DNA of 64,000 nt from an uncultured Litoreibacter sp. (GTDB lineage: Bacteria; Pseudomonadota; Alphaproteobacteria; Rhodobacterales; Rhodobacteraceae): the NCBI GenBank assembly GCA_947493265.1, contig CANLQL010000004.1:372001-436000 (forward strand), in the 5' to 3' direction. Position numbers and translations under genes: made by a program. Shown piece by piece: positions 19,171-27,870 of the stretch (position 1 is the first letter of the stretch; each line of letters starts with the position of its first letter). The notes beneath the pieces are model-generated. The model saw only the letters and a program-made list of their open reading frames with translations, ran no database searches and was not told the origin of the DNA.

Positions 19171-19479
19171 CTATACTTCTTTGGACAGCCAAGCTTCCAT
19201 GCGCACATGCACCTTTCGAAGCTTTTGAGGCGCAGCATCCGTGCTATTTCTCAAGATGTAGGTCAGCAGGAAAAACATCGCCGACCAGATACCCGCAAAA
19301 AGCCCATACCACATCGCTTGATTGATCAACGGTGAGACGCTGTCACCGTAATTCGTAAGAAAAAAAGCACTCACCAAAATCAGCCCCAAACCCCCGAAGA
19401 AAAGGTAGAAACGTCGGTCAAACCGTTTGAGTGGGCTGAGCTGCCTGAACCTATCGTGCTGTCTTGGATCAAGCGCCAT
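19171..19479 (-). CDS. Small membrane protein, 102 aa
   Basis: ATG 19479 (MALDPRQHDRFRQLSP) overlaps the 3' end of the coiled-coil gene by 11 bases; the ORF start at 19590 would overlap it by over 120. Two membrane helices (FYLFFGGLGLILVSAFFL and MWYGLFAGIWSAMFFLLTYI) are flanked by basic cytoplasmic ends. No family is recognised. It probably anchors or recruits products of the flanking genes. Confidence 0.62.
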   Translation of the reverse strand: MALDPRQHDRFRQLSPLKRFDRRFYLFFGGLGLILVSAFFLTNYGDSVSPLINQAMWYGLFAGIWSAMFFLLTYILRNSTDAAPQKLRKVHVRMEAWLSKEV

Positions 19480-20545
19480 ACAGGTTCTTGTCATGCTTCT
19501 CGACGATCTTCTCAAACCGGCGGGCGAAACGCTCATCGGCTTTGGCTTTCTGCTCCAGCACTTTGCGGGCAAAGACCATCTGATCCTCATGCGCTTCCAT
19601 CATTTCAGCCATCCGCGTATTCGTGGCCACCCCGATACCCGCCATCGCCGTCTGGGCTTCCTGATCAGTTTTCACGCCAATTTCGTTGATCTGGTGCGCC
19701 ACGTCCTGCTGTTGCGCGGTTTTCAATGACTTGGTCAGCGCATCATACAACACAACCCTCTGCTTGGTGTCTGTTTCAAGCTTATTGATTAGCACCATCT
19801 GCGTCGCGGCCTGGTTTTGCAGGGAGTCGATCCAGGTCTTGCCCTTCTCGATGTAGCGTTCCAAGGTCTGGGATTTCGCGATCTTGACCTGTTCTTCCTG
19901 CACCATCTGGTTATAGCGCGTGTTCACCGCGGCAAGCTCAGTTTCCAGCTTGGTCCGAGCCGCTGCATCCTGTTCTGTGGAAATCTTGTTTTCCAGTTCG
20001 ATGATCTTCGGATCCATCCCTAAAATCTCGGCGCGCAACCCCTCCAGTTCGGTCACGGTCATCTCACGCTCATCCAAAGTTTCGGACAGGTTACCTTCAA
20101 CCTTTGTCTTTTGCTCGTTCAACACGTTCAACTGGCCTTGAAGCAACGCCACAATCGTATCGGATTTGCCGATCAAGTCCTGCAGTTTGTCGTCAATGGA
20201 GGCTGTGCGCATCCGCTCCTGACGCATCGATTCCGATTTCCCCTTGGAGAAAATTCCAACAAAGCTTTCCCAGCCCGTCTTGTCGCGCATGGCAGAAAAA
20301 TCTTCGGAAAATCCGGATGTTACATCATCCAGACCCATGATCAGCTCGGCAATATTGGAGTTCATTAACTCGGTATGCGCATGCACCTCTTCCAAGGTCG
20401 CATTCTCGATATCCATAGAGATATCATCACCGGCCTTCATCTTTGCGCGCGCCGTTTCAATACGGCTGGTCAACTCTTCTATCTTTGATTGCGCCTCTGC
20501 CACTTGGCTTTGGCTTTCCCGGACCTGCGCGTCAAAATCGGCCAT
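19469..20545 (-). CDS. Long coiled-coil protein, first gene of the AAA operon
   Basis: The 358 residues are almost wholly helical, without Cys or a membrane segment. Heptad-rich stretches run at about 5-40, 150-240 and 300-350. A Gly/Trp-containing break (KTGWESFVGIFSKGKSES) lies near 92-110 and might touch membrane. The C-terminal pattern LINKLETDTKQRVVLYDALTK followed by helices faintly recalls TelA (toxic anion resistance) and other filament- or membrane-associated helical proteins; this is a weak visual likeness only. It is transcribed first from a 262-base divergent intergenic region and followed by coupled genes. Confidence 0.6.
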   Translation of the reverse strand: MADFDAQVRESQSQVAEAQSKIEELTSRIETARAKMKAGDDISMDIENATLEEVHAHTELMNSNIAELIMGLDDVTSGFSEDFSAMRDKTGWESFVGIFSKGKSESMRQERMRTASIDDKLQDLIGKSDTIVALLQGQLNVLNEQKTKVEGNLSETLDEREMTVTELEGLRAEILGMDPKIIELENKISTEQDAAARTKLETELAAVNTRYNQMVQEEQVKIAKSQTLERYIEKGKTWIDSLQNQAATQMVLINKLETDTKQRVVLYDALTKSLKTAQQQDVAHQINEIGVKTDQEAQTAMAGIGVATNTRMAEMMEAHEDQMVFARKVLEQKAKADERFARRFEKIVEKHDKNLYGA

Positions 20546-20807
20546 AATATCTCCCTCGTTTTTAATGTTATGCGTATTTACATAAGTATCGATGCGACAT
20601 TTTTAAAGAGTTTGCCACGCAATTTGACGGAAGGCCAAAGGAAAAAGCGATCAGCAGACTGAACCCTGGCGATATCACTCAGCACTTTGATTTCTGCAAC
20701 AAAGTTTCAGCCTTTCATCTGGTTTCCGTTGCTTCTGCAAGTTGCAGGCCCTTGCTCAAGCGCACCAATCTGACAAGATGACCCATACAAATGACGGAGA
20801 TACCCCC
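20546..20807. promoter_or_regulatory. Divergent intergenic region, AAA operon / P1 peptidase
   Basis: The 262 bases between the divergent starts must carry the promoter of the nine-gene AAA operon and that of the peptidase. The part near 20560-20610 is AT-rich (TTTTTAATGTTATGCG). I found no operator palindrome or clear -35/-10 pair. Confidence 0.35.
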
Positions 20808-21785
20808 ATGAACCCTGGACCCCGCAATCTCATCACGGATGTACCGGGCTTTCTGGTAGGGAATGCCAGTGATGCGGCGGTGAAAACTGGTGTCACAGTG
20901 TTTTGCGCTGAAACATCCTTCACGGCAGGCGTCAGCGTTATGGGCGGCGCACCGGGGACCCGTGAAACGGACCTGCTGGCCCCGGACAAAACTGTCCAAG
21001 AAGTTGATGCCTTGGTTCTGTCCGGCGGTTCAGCCTTCGGGCTGGCTGCGGCAACCGGTGTCGCGGATCAATTGGCGTCGCAAGGTCGGGGGTTTCCGGT
21101 CGGTCCGCACACGGTTCCAATTGTACCCGCCGCGATCCTTTTTGACCTGATGAATGGTGGGGCGAAAGACTGGGCAGAAAACCCCTACCCGAAACTGGGA
21201 AAAGCTGCACTGAAAGCCGCACAGGAAGGGTTTGATCTCGGAACTGCAGGGGCAGGAACAGGGGCGACGACAGCCAATCTGAAAGGCGGCCTTGGCTCGG
21301 CTTCGCTCGAATTGCCTTCGGGACATATGGTGGGCGCGTTGGTCGCTGTGAACCCCCTCGGCTCCGTACTGAGTGGCAACGGGCCACATTTTTTCGCAAG
21401 CCCGTTCGAGATCGAAAATGAGTTTGGCGGCGTGGGTTCCGCAACAGGATTTGACCCTGCCCGTCCTCCAGAAACCAAACTTGCCAGCCCGCAAAATACC
21501 ACGATCGCGATTATCGCAACGGATGCAGCTTTGGACAAGGCAGGCTGCACACGGCTTGCAACAGCTGCGCAAGACGGGATCGCCCGTGCGATCTGGCCCA
21601 GCCACACACCGATGGACGGCGATCTCATCTTCGCCGCCACAACGAACCAAAAGCCAAACGCAGACCCGCTGCTTTTGGGCCATGCCGCCGCACTATGCCT
21701 CAGCCGTGCGATCGCCCGCGGGGTCTTTGCCGCAACCCCTGCCCCAGATGACCCGCACCCAACCTGGCATCAACGCTTTTCGTAG
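20808..21785 (+). CDS. P1 (S58/DmpA) family N-terminal-nucleophile peptidase
   Basis: ATG 20808 (MNPGPRNLITDVPGFLVG) has a GGAG site eight bases upstream and is preferred to the ORF start at 20742 (325 aa). The sequence follows the P1/DmpA fold: GVTVFCAE near the N terminus, VLSGGSAFGLAAATGV, GAGTGATTANLKGGLGSAS and QNTTIAIIATDAALDK. In this family autocleavage frees a Ser or Thr nucleophile; here the site is Asn-Thr in QNTT, as in the nylon-oligomer hydrolase NylC, not Gly-Ser as in DmpA. It is probably an aminopeptidase or amidase; the substrate is unknown. Confidence 0.85.
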   Translation: MNPGPRNLITDVPGFLVGNASDAAVKTGVTVFCAETSFTAGVSVMGGAPGTRETDLLAPDKTVQEVDALVLSGGSAFGLAAATGVADQLASQGRGFPVGPHTVPIVPAAILFDLMNGGAKDWAENPYPKLGKAALKAAQEGFDLGTAGAGTGATTANLKGGLGSASLELPSGHMVGALVAVNPLGSVLSGNGPHFFASPFEIENEFGGVGSATGFDPARPPETKLASPQNTTIAIIATDAALDKAGCTRLATAAQDGIARAIWPSHTPMDGDLIFAATTNQKPNADPLLLGHAAALCLSRAIARGVFAATPAPDDPHPTWHQRFS

Positions 21786-21797
21786 CAGGCTTCCTTT

Positions 21798-21825
21798 TGC
21801 CAAAAATACCTCCGCCGGAGGCACC
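21798..21825 (-). terminator. Terminator-like repeat after hydrolase gene (copy 2)
   Basis: On the minus strand this reads GGTGCCTCCGGCGGAGG then TATTTTTGGCA, beginning right after the hydrolase stop codon. The core GCCTCCGGCGGAGGTATTTTT is shared with the element at 17992. It lies between convergent genes and looks like a factor-independent terminator for the minus-strand gene. Confidence 0.7.
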
Positions 21826-21827
21826 GG

Positions 21828-22619
21828 TCAGTTGCCAAACAAGGCCGACATCAGCGTGGAGTTCGGATCTTCCAGCCCGTCGATCACATCAAAATGGTGC
21901 CTCCCAGGCAGGATGATCTCGGGACAATTCCAAGCCTCCGCCAACCAGCGGTTCTGATCCAGAAAGACCGGGCGCTCTTCCGCTCCGACAAGGGCAGTCA
22001 CAGCAATATCTGGGTGTTTTTGTCCTGATACCGGGCTTTCTATCGCGGCCTCAGCTGGATCAATCCGAAGCTCATCGTTCATGCTCAAGCCAATCAAGGG
22101 CCGCAAATCTGACACGCAGGATATCGGCAGGACACGCGTGACGCGCTTCGCCACCTCATCAGGCAGAACCTTAGGCATTGCCATGCGTGCCACCAGATGC
22201 CCCCCGGCCGAATGGCCTGCCAGAACGATCGGCCCATCTATTCGTTTGGCAATGTCAGTGCAGGCCTGCGCGACATGGCTGGTGATCTCAGATATCCGCA
22301 CCTCCGGGGCCAACGGATACCCCACCAGCGCCACAGCGTATCCGCGTTCTAACCCACCACGCGCGAAATGCGACCAGTCGGATTTTGAGCGCATGCGCCA
22401 ATAGCCACCATGCACGAAGATCATCAACCCTATGGGCGGGTTCCTTGGGAAAAACAAATCGGATCTCGCCCGGGGATGCGCCCCATAGGAGATGTCCAAT
22501 TCACATGGGGTAGTTGCACGAAAAGCAGCGGCAGCCGCCTCCCAACGCGGGCCATAGCTGGCCCCATCCGGGATGAACGCGCCGTTTTCATACGCCAGGT
22601 CCAATGCAGCCTGATCCAT
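21828..22619 (-). CDS. Alpha/beta hydrolase, arylformamidase-like
   Basis: ATG 22619 follows a GGGGGGT site and gives MDQAALDLAYENGAF (263 aa), better than the ORF start at 22745, which would overlap the atp terminator. Motifs are the oxyanion segment VHGGYWRM, nucleophile elbow AGHSAGGHL and a C-terminal His in GRHHFDVIDGL. This combination matches the esterase/lipase subgroup that includes kynurenine formamidase (AFMID type), which makes kynurenine from N-formylkynurenine. No other tryptophan-catabolism gene is nearby, so the substrate is a guess. Confidence 0.78.
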   Translation of the reverse strand: MDQAALDLAYENGAFIPDGASYGPRWEAAAAAFRATTPCELDISYGAHPRARSDLFFPRNPPIGLMIFVHGGYWRMRSKSDWSHFARGGLERGYAVALVGYPLAPEVRISEITSHVAQACTDIAKRIDGPIVLAGHSAGGHLVARMAMPKVLPDEVAKRVTRVLPISCVSDLRPLIGLSMNDELRIDPAEAAIESPVSGQKHPDIAVTALVGAEERPVFLDQNRWLAEAWNCPEIILPGRHHFDVIDGLEDPNSTLMSALFGN

Positions 22620-22655
22620 CTTACCCCCCAAGTTAAGTTCATCACATACTGGCAC

Positions 22656-22683
22656 AAAAAAACCCGGCACGAAGCCGGGTTTT
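22656..22683 (-). terminator. Intrinsic terminator of the F0 ATP synthase operon
   Basis: On the minus strand a 10-base-pair stem AAAACCCGGC/GCCGGGTTTT with a five-base loop is followed by a run of seven T. It lies about 25 bases past the stop of the b subunit gene and upstream of the hydrolase start. Confidence 0.88.
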
Positions 22684-22707
22684 CGAAGAGTTTTTGAACG
22701 CTGCGTT

Positions 22708-23262
22708 TCAGTGCAGTTTGCTTGCAACCTGGTCGATGGCCTCATCGATCAAGCTGCCTTGATCTTTCGCCGTCGTTTTGGCCGACACAACATCGCCTGC
22801 CGCTGCAATCGCCACAGAGATCGCACGATCCCGGATGCTTTTGACAGCCGCTGCTTCCGCAGATGCGATCTGGTCTTCCGCTGCTGCGAGGCGACGCGCG
22901 ATAGAGGTCTTCAGATCCTCCTTTGCTTGCGCAGCCGCAGCTTCAGCGTCTTTCTTGGCCGTTTCAACGATCCGCTCAGCCTGCTCAGCGACTTCTTTTT
23001 GCTTCCGCTCATAGCTGGCCAGAATGGTTTGCGCTTCTTCACGCAGCGCCTTGGCTTCGTCCAGTTCGGCTTTGATCGTCTCTGCCCGCTTGTCGAGCAT
23101 CCCCATCAGCAAGCCAGGGACTTTGAAGTACAAGAGCACGCCGATGAACAGCAGGAACGCGATCAGAACAACGAAATCAGTATTGCGAAGTGAGAAGAAC
23201 ACGTCACCCGCCGCGAAGGCCGGTACCGGTGTCAGTGCCAGAAGGGCAATCAGCTTTTTCAT
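22708..23262 (-). CDS. atpF: F0F1 ATP synthase subunit b
   Basis: This 184-residue stator subunit has an N-terminal signal-like stretch ([19 protein letters not shown]), one membrane helix ([17 protein letters not shown]) and a long charged, Ala-rich cytoplasmic helix that dimerises with b'. It links the a subunit to F1 and resists rotor torque. It is the last gene of the minus-strand F0 operon, five bases after the b' stop, and is followed by a terminator. The paired b and b' genes are typical of Rhodobacterales and other photosynthetic lineages. Confidence 0.94.
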   Translation of the reverse strand: MKKLIALLALTPVPAFAAGDVFFSLRNTDFVVLIAFLLFIGVLLYFKVPGLLMGMLDKRAETIKAELDEAKALREEAQTILASYERKQKEVAEQAERIVETAKKDAEAAAAQAKEDLKTSIARRLAAAEDQIASAEAAAVKSIRDRAISVAIAAAGDVVSAKTTAKDQGSLIDEAIDQVASKLH

Positions 23263-23267
23263 ATTGC

Positions 23268-23828
23268 TTACCCTTTGATCTTGGCGGTTACAGCCGCGGT
23301 GATGGATTTTGCATCGATCTTGCCCGGTGCGACAGCGGCAACGATATCTTTGGCGATATCCTTTGCGACCTCTGCTGCGCTTTCGGATGCGCTTGCGCGG
23401 ATTGCGCCGATGGCTTTTTCAGCCTCTGCGGATTTCGCTGCAATCTCGGCATCTGCCACGGCAATGGCTTTGTCCAGGTCTGCTTTGATCCCGGCTTTGG
23501 CGTCTTCGACGATCCGGCTTGCTTCTGCACGCGCGTCGATCAGCGCTTGGTTGTAAGCCGCTTCCGCTTCGACCGCCTTCTGCTTGAGATCTTCCGCAGC
23601 CGCGATGTCATTGGTGATCGCACCCTGGCGGTCTGCCAGAACTGATCCAATCCGTGGCAGCGCAATGCGCGACAGAACGAAGTAGATCACGATCATGGTG
23701 ATCACCAGCCAGAAAATCTGGTTGGAGAAGGTCGAGAAGTCGAGCTGCGGCATGCCGGGTGCTTCAGCCGCCGTTTCCGGCAGACCAGACCCGTGACCGA
23801 GTTCTGCGGTTGTTGTTTCTGTTGCCAT
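23268..23828 (-). CDS. atpF': F0F1 ATP synthase subunit b'
   Basis: ATG 23828 lies downstream of a GGAGG site that is inside the longer ORF, so the start is [11 protein letters not shown] (186 aa). One membrane helix ([21 protein letters not shown]) near residue 45 precedes a long Ala/Glu/Lys helix. The sequence diverges from subunit b and has the extended N terminus usual for b' (also called atpG or atpX). It forms the heterodimeric peripheral stalk with AtpF. Confidence 0.92.
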   Translation of the reverse strand: MATETTTAELGHGSGLPETAAEAPGMPQLDFSTFSNQIFWLVITMIVIYFVLSRIALPRIGSVLADRQGAITNDIAAAEDLKQKAVEAEAAYNQALIDARAEASRIVEDAKAGIKADLDKAIAVADAEIAAKSAEAEKAIGAIRASASESAAEVAKDIAKDIVAAVAPGKIDAKSITAAVTAKIKG

Positions 23829-23905
23829 AGTGGCCTCCAAATAACCTAGTTACATTGGACGGAACCCCAGGGGCTCCGCCCAAGCGTAAGGATGGCTAAT
23901 TTGGC

Positions 23906-24142
23906 TTATACAGCGAACATCAGCAGCAGTGCGACGAGGAACGAGAAGATCCCGAGAGCCTCGGCAAACGCAATACCGATGAACATTGTAGCAGTTTGGC
24001 CTGCAGCAGCAGATGGGTTGCGCAGAGCGCCGGACAGGAAGTTACCTACCACGTGACCCACACCGACAGCAGCGCCGCCCATGCCAGTACATGCCAGACC
24101 TGCGCCGATATATGCGCCCATTTGTACGATATCGCCTTCCAT
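23906..24142 (-). CDS. atpE: F0F1 ATP synthase subunit c
   Basis: This is a 78-residue hairpin of two membrane helices that forms the proton-driven rotor ring. The Gly/Ala-rich first helix ([21 protein letters not shown]), the polar loop RNPSA and the proton-carrying Glu in [18 protein letters not shown] are all present. No sodium-binding pattern is evident, so proton coupling is expected. A ribosome site GGAG lies before the ATG. Confidence 0.96.
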   Translation of the reverse strand: MEGDIVQMGAYIGAGLACTGMGGAAVGVGHVVGNFLSGALRNPSAAAGQTATMFIGIAFAEALGIFSFLVALLLMFAV

Positions 24143-24187
24143 GGTGTTTTCTCCTTACGATGGAATTCAGTGATTAAGTTTCAAACC

Positions 24188-24949
24188 CTAGTGGTGAGGA
24201 TCGCTCACCGCGTCTTTCAGATAGACGCAGGTCAGAATTGCGAACACGTATGCCTGAATGAAGGATACGAGAACTTCGAGTGCGTAGATGGCGGTGATCG
24301 CCACAATCGCGAAAGGTGAAATCGCCAGCACCGCAGCGAAGGCCGCGAATACTTTAATCACCGCGTGGCCCGCCATCATGTTGCCCGCCAAACGAATGGA
24401 GTGGCTGAGAGGACGCACGAAATAAGAGATAATCTCGATCAATGCCAAGATCGGCCGCAGCACCAATGGCGCGGAAGTGATCCAAAAGATGCCCAAGAAA
24501 GACAGACCGTGCTTCCAGAACCCCAGAAGTGTTACGAAAAGGAAGACCGCCATCGCGAGGACCGCCGTGACGGCGATATGCGAGGTTGTTGTGAAGGACA
24601 TCGGCAGCAGGCCGAGGAAGTTTGAAAAGACGATGAACATGAACAATGTCATGACCGCCGGGAAATAGGGAATTGCGTCCTTGCCCGCGACGTCTTCAAC
24701 CATTTTGTAAATGAAGCCATAGGCAAGTTCGGCGACCGATTGTGTTCGTGACGGGATCGTGGCGCGCCGGGAAGTACCCAGAACCAGAAGGGCAACAATG
24801 CAAAGAACCGTGATTGCCATCCACAGTGTTACATTCGTCACCGTGAACATGCCAACCGCACCGTCGCCAAACAGTGGCTTGACGATGAACTGATCCATTG
24901 GGTGGAAAACGAGGCCACCTTCTTCAGCGCCATGAGCTTCTTCTGCCAC
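24188..24949 (-). CDS. atpB: F0F1 ATP synthase subunit a
   Basis: The 253-residue proton-channel subunit has five to six membrane helices and the essential Arg in [14 protein letters not shown]. The C-terminal helix carries the conserved [21 protein letters not shown]. It works with the c-ring to convert the proton gradient into rotation. It follows atpI by one base, in the usual I-B-E-b'-b order of alphaproteobacteria; the F1 genes are not in this window, as is normal for this group. Confidence 0.96.
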   Translation of the reverse strand: MAEEAHGAEEGGLVFHPMDQFIVKPLFGDGAVGMFTVTNVTLWMAITVLCIVALLVLGTSRRATIPSRTQSVAELAYGFIYKMVEDVAGKDAIPYFPAVMTLFMFIVFSNFLGLLPMSFTTTSHIAVTAVLAMAVFLFVTLLGFWKHGLSFLGIFWITSAPLVLRPILALIEIISYFVRPLSHSIRLAGNMMAGHAVIKVFAAFAAVLAISPFAIVAITAIYALEVLVSFIQAYVFAILTCVYLKDAVSDPHH

Positions 24950-24950
24950 G

Positions 24951-25292
24951 TTACTCGTCCTTCTCGCTTCGTGACCCGTGCCGCGCGGCGTGGGCCTCTT
25001 GATCTTGCTGAACTTCCGTGGCGGTCCGCATCATCGATCTGACGCCGCCGGCAAAGCCCAGCATTATAAAAATCACCAGAAATATCGGCAGTGTGCCGAA
25101 GAGCCAATCAAGCCCGTATCCGATGCAAAAGCCGATCAAAAGACCAGCCACCAATTCAATTACCATTCGCCAGGCAAGATGTGCCTGAGAGTAGTGTTCA
25201 TCCATCCGCGGTTCCGGGTCCAAAGTGCCCTTGAGGTCTTTGATGCGATCATCGAGTTGGCTGAGCCGTTTGCGATCCGCGTCATTGACCAT
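24951..25292 (-). CDS. atpI: ATP synthase protein I
   Basis: ATG 25292 ([21 protein letters not shown]) follows GGGGGTG and is preferred to the ORF start at 25358 (113 aa). Two membrane helices ([22 protein letters not shown] and [17 protein letters not shown]) are flanked by a coiled N terminus and a charged tail. AtpI helps assemble the c-ring. It opens the F0 operon, so the promoter should lie in the region 25293-25517. Confidence 0.9.
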   Translation of the reverse strand: MVNDADRKRLSQLDDRIKDLKGTLDPEPRMDEHYSQAHLAWRMVIELVAGLLIGFCIGYGLDWLFGTLPIFLVIFIMLGFAGGVRSMMRTATEVQQDQEAHAARHGSRSEKDE

Positions 25293-25468
25293 AGAAACAC
25301 CCCCAAATCCTCGGTGGAATGATGCTTGTGTGATAGGAAAGCTGGCCGGGTGAGTCAATTGGACTTCTTCGCGGATGTTGCGCTTTTAAAGTTCTGTTTT
25401 TATTGAGTATTTTTAGCAAGAAGAAGTAGAGAGCCATTGGTCGCATGCGCACAGGGCGCAAAAACGAT

Positions 25469-25490
25469 ATTCAACCATTTGGTTGACGAA
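25469..25490. promoter_or_regulatory. Candidate ArsR operator
   Basis: The palindrome CAACCATTTGGTTG with flanking ATT and AATT lies 28 bases before the ArsR start. ArsR-family repressors commonly bind such AACCA-N2-TGGTT sites, so self-regulation is likely. It also lies upstream of atpI on the other strand, but about 180 bases away. Confidence 0.55.
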
Positions 25491-25517
25491 TTAAATTGTC
25501 GCTGCCAGTAGAGCGCT

Positions 25518-25841
25518 ATGAGTGATGCGCTTGATCTTGCTTTTGCAGCCCTTGCCGATGCGACTCGTCGCCAGATTCTGACGATGTTGTTAGAAGATGA
25601 TATGGCCGTGACCGATGTGGCCGAGCCGTTTGAGATGTCACTGGCGGCAATTTCGAAGCATCTGGGAATATTGACCCGGGCTGGATTGATTTCGCAAGAA
25701 AAGCGCGGACGGGTAAAATGGTGCAAGCTGGAGCCTCAGGCGATGCGGGGCGCGATTGTCTGGATCGAGAGCTTTGGTCAGCTGGAAACGCTCAACTACG
25801 ACGCGTTTGAGGCGTTTTTGGATCAGGAATTGCAGGGCTAG
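25518..25841 (+). CDS. ArsR/SmtB-family transcriptional regulator
   Basis: This 107-residue protein is a winged-helix regulator. It has the family opening FAALADATRRQILTML, a recognition helix MSLAAISKHLGILTRAGLI and a wing KRGRVKWCKLE. The CxC-type metal site of true ArsR is absent, so it belongs to the metal-independent subgroup that often controls a neighbouring small-molecule gene. The only close partner is the convergent EamA transporter, whose stop overlaps its own by four bases. A palindrome just upstream may be its operator. Confidence 0.85.
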   Translation: MSDALDLAFAALADATRRQILTMLLEDDMAVTDVAEPFEMSLAAISKHLGILTRAGLISQEKRGRVKWCKLEPQAMRGAIVWIESFGQLETLNYDAFEAFLDQELQG

Positions 25842-26734
25842 GCCGGTTCTGATTTCAAGAGCATGGCAAGTGCGACAAATGTCAACGCAATGCCGCCCAG
25901 TGTCACCAAGGGTGGCAAGCCTTTTCCCAAAGCCAACTCCCAGAGGATGACCCAGCTTGGGGTCAGATACGTGTAGGCCATGACTTTCGCGGACGGCAGC
26001 CGCATGGTTGCGTATTGCAACAGCACGAAGGTCATGGAGGAGGCGCAGATCGAGACATAGAACAAGGTGATCCAAACAATTGGGGCCAAAGAGGACCATT
26101 GCGTGGCTCGTATGTCTGACCAACCCCAAACCATCAGGATCGAAAATCCCGCCAGAAGCATTCCGAAGGTGAAGACAATCGGCGACTCGCCCCTGTTCAG
26201 CTTTCGCACCAAGGGCGTGTAGACCGCATGTGCGATGCAGCCCCAGAAATAGACAACCTCACCTCGACCCAGATTGAACGCCAGCATTTCATCAATATTG
26301 CCGCGAAAGATCACCCAAACGGCACTGCATGCGCCAACCGCAAGGGCGAGCGCCATCCAAGGTGTCGTCACTTGTCTGAGCAGGATATATCCGGCAATCC
26401 CGGACAGGATCGGGGTTAACGTGAAGATCGCGCTTGTCGAAACAGCGCTTGCGGTTTTCAGCCCCTCGAACATCAAGACGAAATAGGCCGCAAAAATTCC
26501 GCCCAATACCAGATAGCGCCATGGGGCGCGGGCCGCAGATTTCGGAATGCCTGTCGTCAGGTGCGCGGCAAGACCGATAACGCACATGGCGATGAAGAAG
26601 CGAACAGCATTCAGCGCCGCCGGCGAGATGTCATTGGCAACGATCGAGCCCAGAGAGAAAGACCCCGCGACCAATAGCGAAAACAAAAGCATCGCAAGAT
26701 GCCCGCGGGTCGCCTGCGACGCTGGCTGGGTCAT
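25838..26734 (-). CDS. EamA/DMT-family transporter
   Basis: The protein has 298 residues and ten predicted membrane helices in two EamA repeats, as in RhaT/RarD-type exporters. Visible helices include LAMLLFSLLVAGSFSLGSIVA at the start and PLVTLGGIALTFVALAMLLK at the end. It likely exports an amino acid or other metabolite across the inner membrane; the substrate is not visible. Its start codon overlaps the stop of the LysR gene by one base (TGATG), so the two are probably cotranscribed. Confidence 0.82.
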   Translation of the reverse strand: MTQPASQATRGHLAMLLFSLLVAGSFSLGSIVANDISPAALNAVRFFIAMCVIGLAAHLTTGIPKSAARAPWRYLVLGGIFAAYFVLMFEGLKTASAVSTSAIFTLTPILSGIAGYILLRQVTTPWMALALAVGACSAVWVIFRGNIDEMLAFNLGRGEVVYFWGCIAHAVYTPLVRKLNRGESPIVFTFGMLLAGFSILMVWGWSDIRATQWSSLAPIVWITLFYVSICASSMTFVLLQYATMRLPSAKVMAYTYLTPSWVILWELALGKGLPPLVTLGGIALTFVALAMLLKSEPA

Positions 26735-27621
26735 CAGAGTGTGGGCCAGCTCTTGGCCTCTTCTTTAAGGAAGGTCACGAAGGAATGCACTTTCGCAGTG
26801 CGGTGCAGATCAACATGGGTGACGCACCAGAATGTTGAAAACCAGGACGGGTCCGGCGGCATGACCTCAACCATGAAATCGCGCTCATGGCCCATATAGC
26901 CCGGCAAAAACCCGATCCCGGCCCCGGCAAGAACCGCGTCCTGAACCGTATTGGTATCGGAACATTTATAGACAACGTTTTCTTCGGGCACCATTTCACC
27001 GATCCATTTCATGAACGGCGCACGCGGGTCCAGATTGGAAACCCGGCAGAAACGGTGATTGGGAATGTCTTCGAGGCCGTTTAGCGGGCCATGGCGGAAA
27101 ATGTAGTCCTTATGGGCAAATAGCCCCATAGGAAGCTGGCCCAGTTCCTGAACGATATTGTCCAATTCGTCCCCTGGAGCGCCCGCACGCAGGGCGACAT
27201 GGGCCTCGCCATATTCCAGCTTCAGAGGGCGCGTGTCGACGATCAGCTCTGCACGGACTTCGGGGTTGTCGGCCTGATATTTGGCGAGCGTCCGGGCCAG
27301 CAAGGGTGACATCTGCGGCAAGCAAGTGACAATCAGGTTGCCGGAAACTGACGCACCGCGTCCGTGAATTCGACCGGCCAGCTGGGTCAGTTGATCTTCT
27401 GTCGTGCTAGCAACCTTGAGAAGGTCTTCACCAGCTTCAGTAGGCGTGTAGCCGCGGGCATGGCGCTGGAACAGCTTGGCCCCAAGCTTGCCTTCCAGCG
27501 AGTCGATATGGCGAATAACTGTTGCGTGGTGAACGCCGAGCGCTTCTGCAGCGCCAGAAACGGTGCGCAACCGCGCGACCTGGTAAGCCGTTCGAAATTC
27601 ATCCCAGTTATCAATATCCAT
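26734..27621 (-). CDS. LysR-family regulator next to the enamidase gene
   Basis: ATG 27621 gives MDIDNWDEFRTAYQVARLRTVSGAAEALGVHHATVIRHIDSLE, a standard LysR helix-turn-helix (295 aa); the longer ORF is unlikely. The effector-binding domain follows from about residue 90. It is divergent from the enamidase gene (249 bases apart) and so may control the pyridine cluster, while its own transcript runs into the EamA transporter. The target assignment is inference from position. Confidence 0.83.
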   Translation of the reverse strand: MDIDNWDEFRTAYQVARLRTVSGAAEALGVHHATVIRHIDSLEGKLGAKLFQRHARGYTPTEAGEDLLKVASTTEDQLTQLAGRIHGRGASVSGNLIVTCLPQMSPLLARTLAKYQADNPEVRAELIVDTRPLKLEYGEAHVALRAGAPGDELDNIVQELGQLPMGLFAHKDYIFRHGPLNGLEDIPNHRFCRVSNLDPRAPFMKWIGEMVPEENVVYKCSDTNTVQDAVLAGAGIGFLPGYMGHERDFMVEVMPPDPSWFSTFWCVTHVDLHRTAKVHSFVTFLKEEAKSWPTL

Positions 27622-27870
27622 TTCTGTGCACCTGTTCACATTGATATGGCAAAAGCTTTCCTTACGTGTTTCAACGCATATTGGCCGCGATTGCAAGAAA
27701 TCATTCCCCCTCTCGTACGCAAGCAAGGAAATTCCCGCAGGTTTAAGGGGCCGCACTCCCACCGTAAGGGGGTTTTATTTGCATCAAGTCATACGCATAC
27801 TAACGATCAAAGACTCAGGGCAGTTTTGGCAAAGTGCCGGAGGTCAGGGTCGTACAAGGGGGACCGCGCC

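Noticed and set aside
27364-27870. N-terminal 169 codons of the 557-aa ORF
   Set aside because: This part runs antisense through the start of a LysR gene and is unlike amidohydrolases; enamidase begins at ATG 27871.
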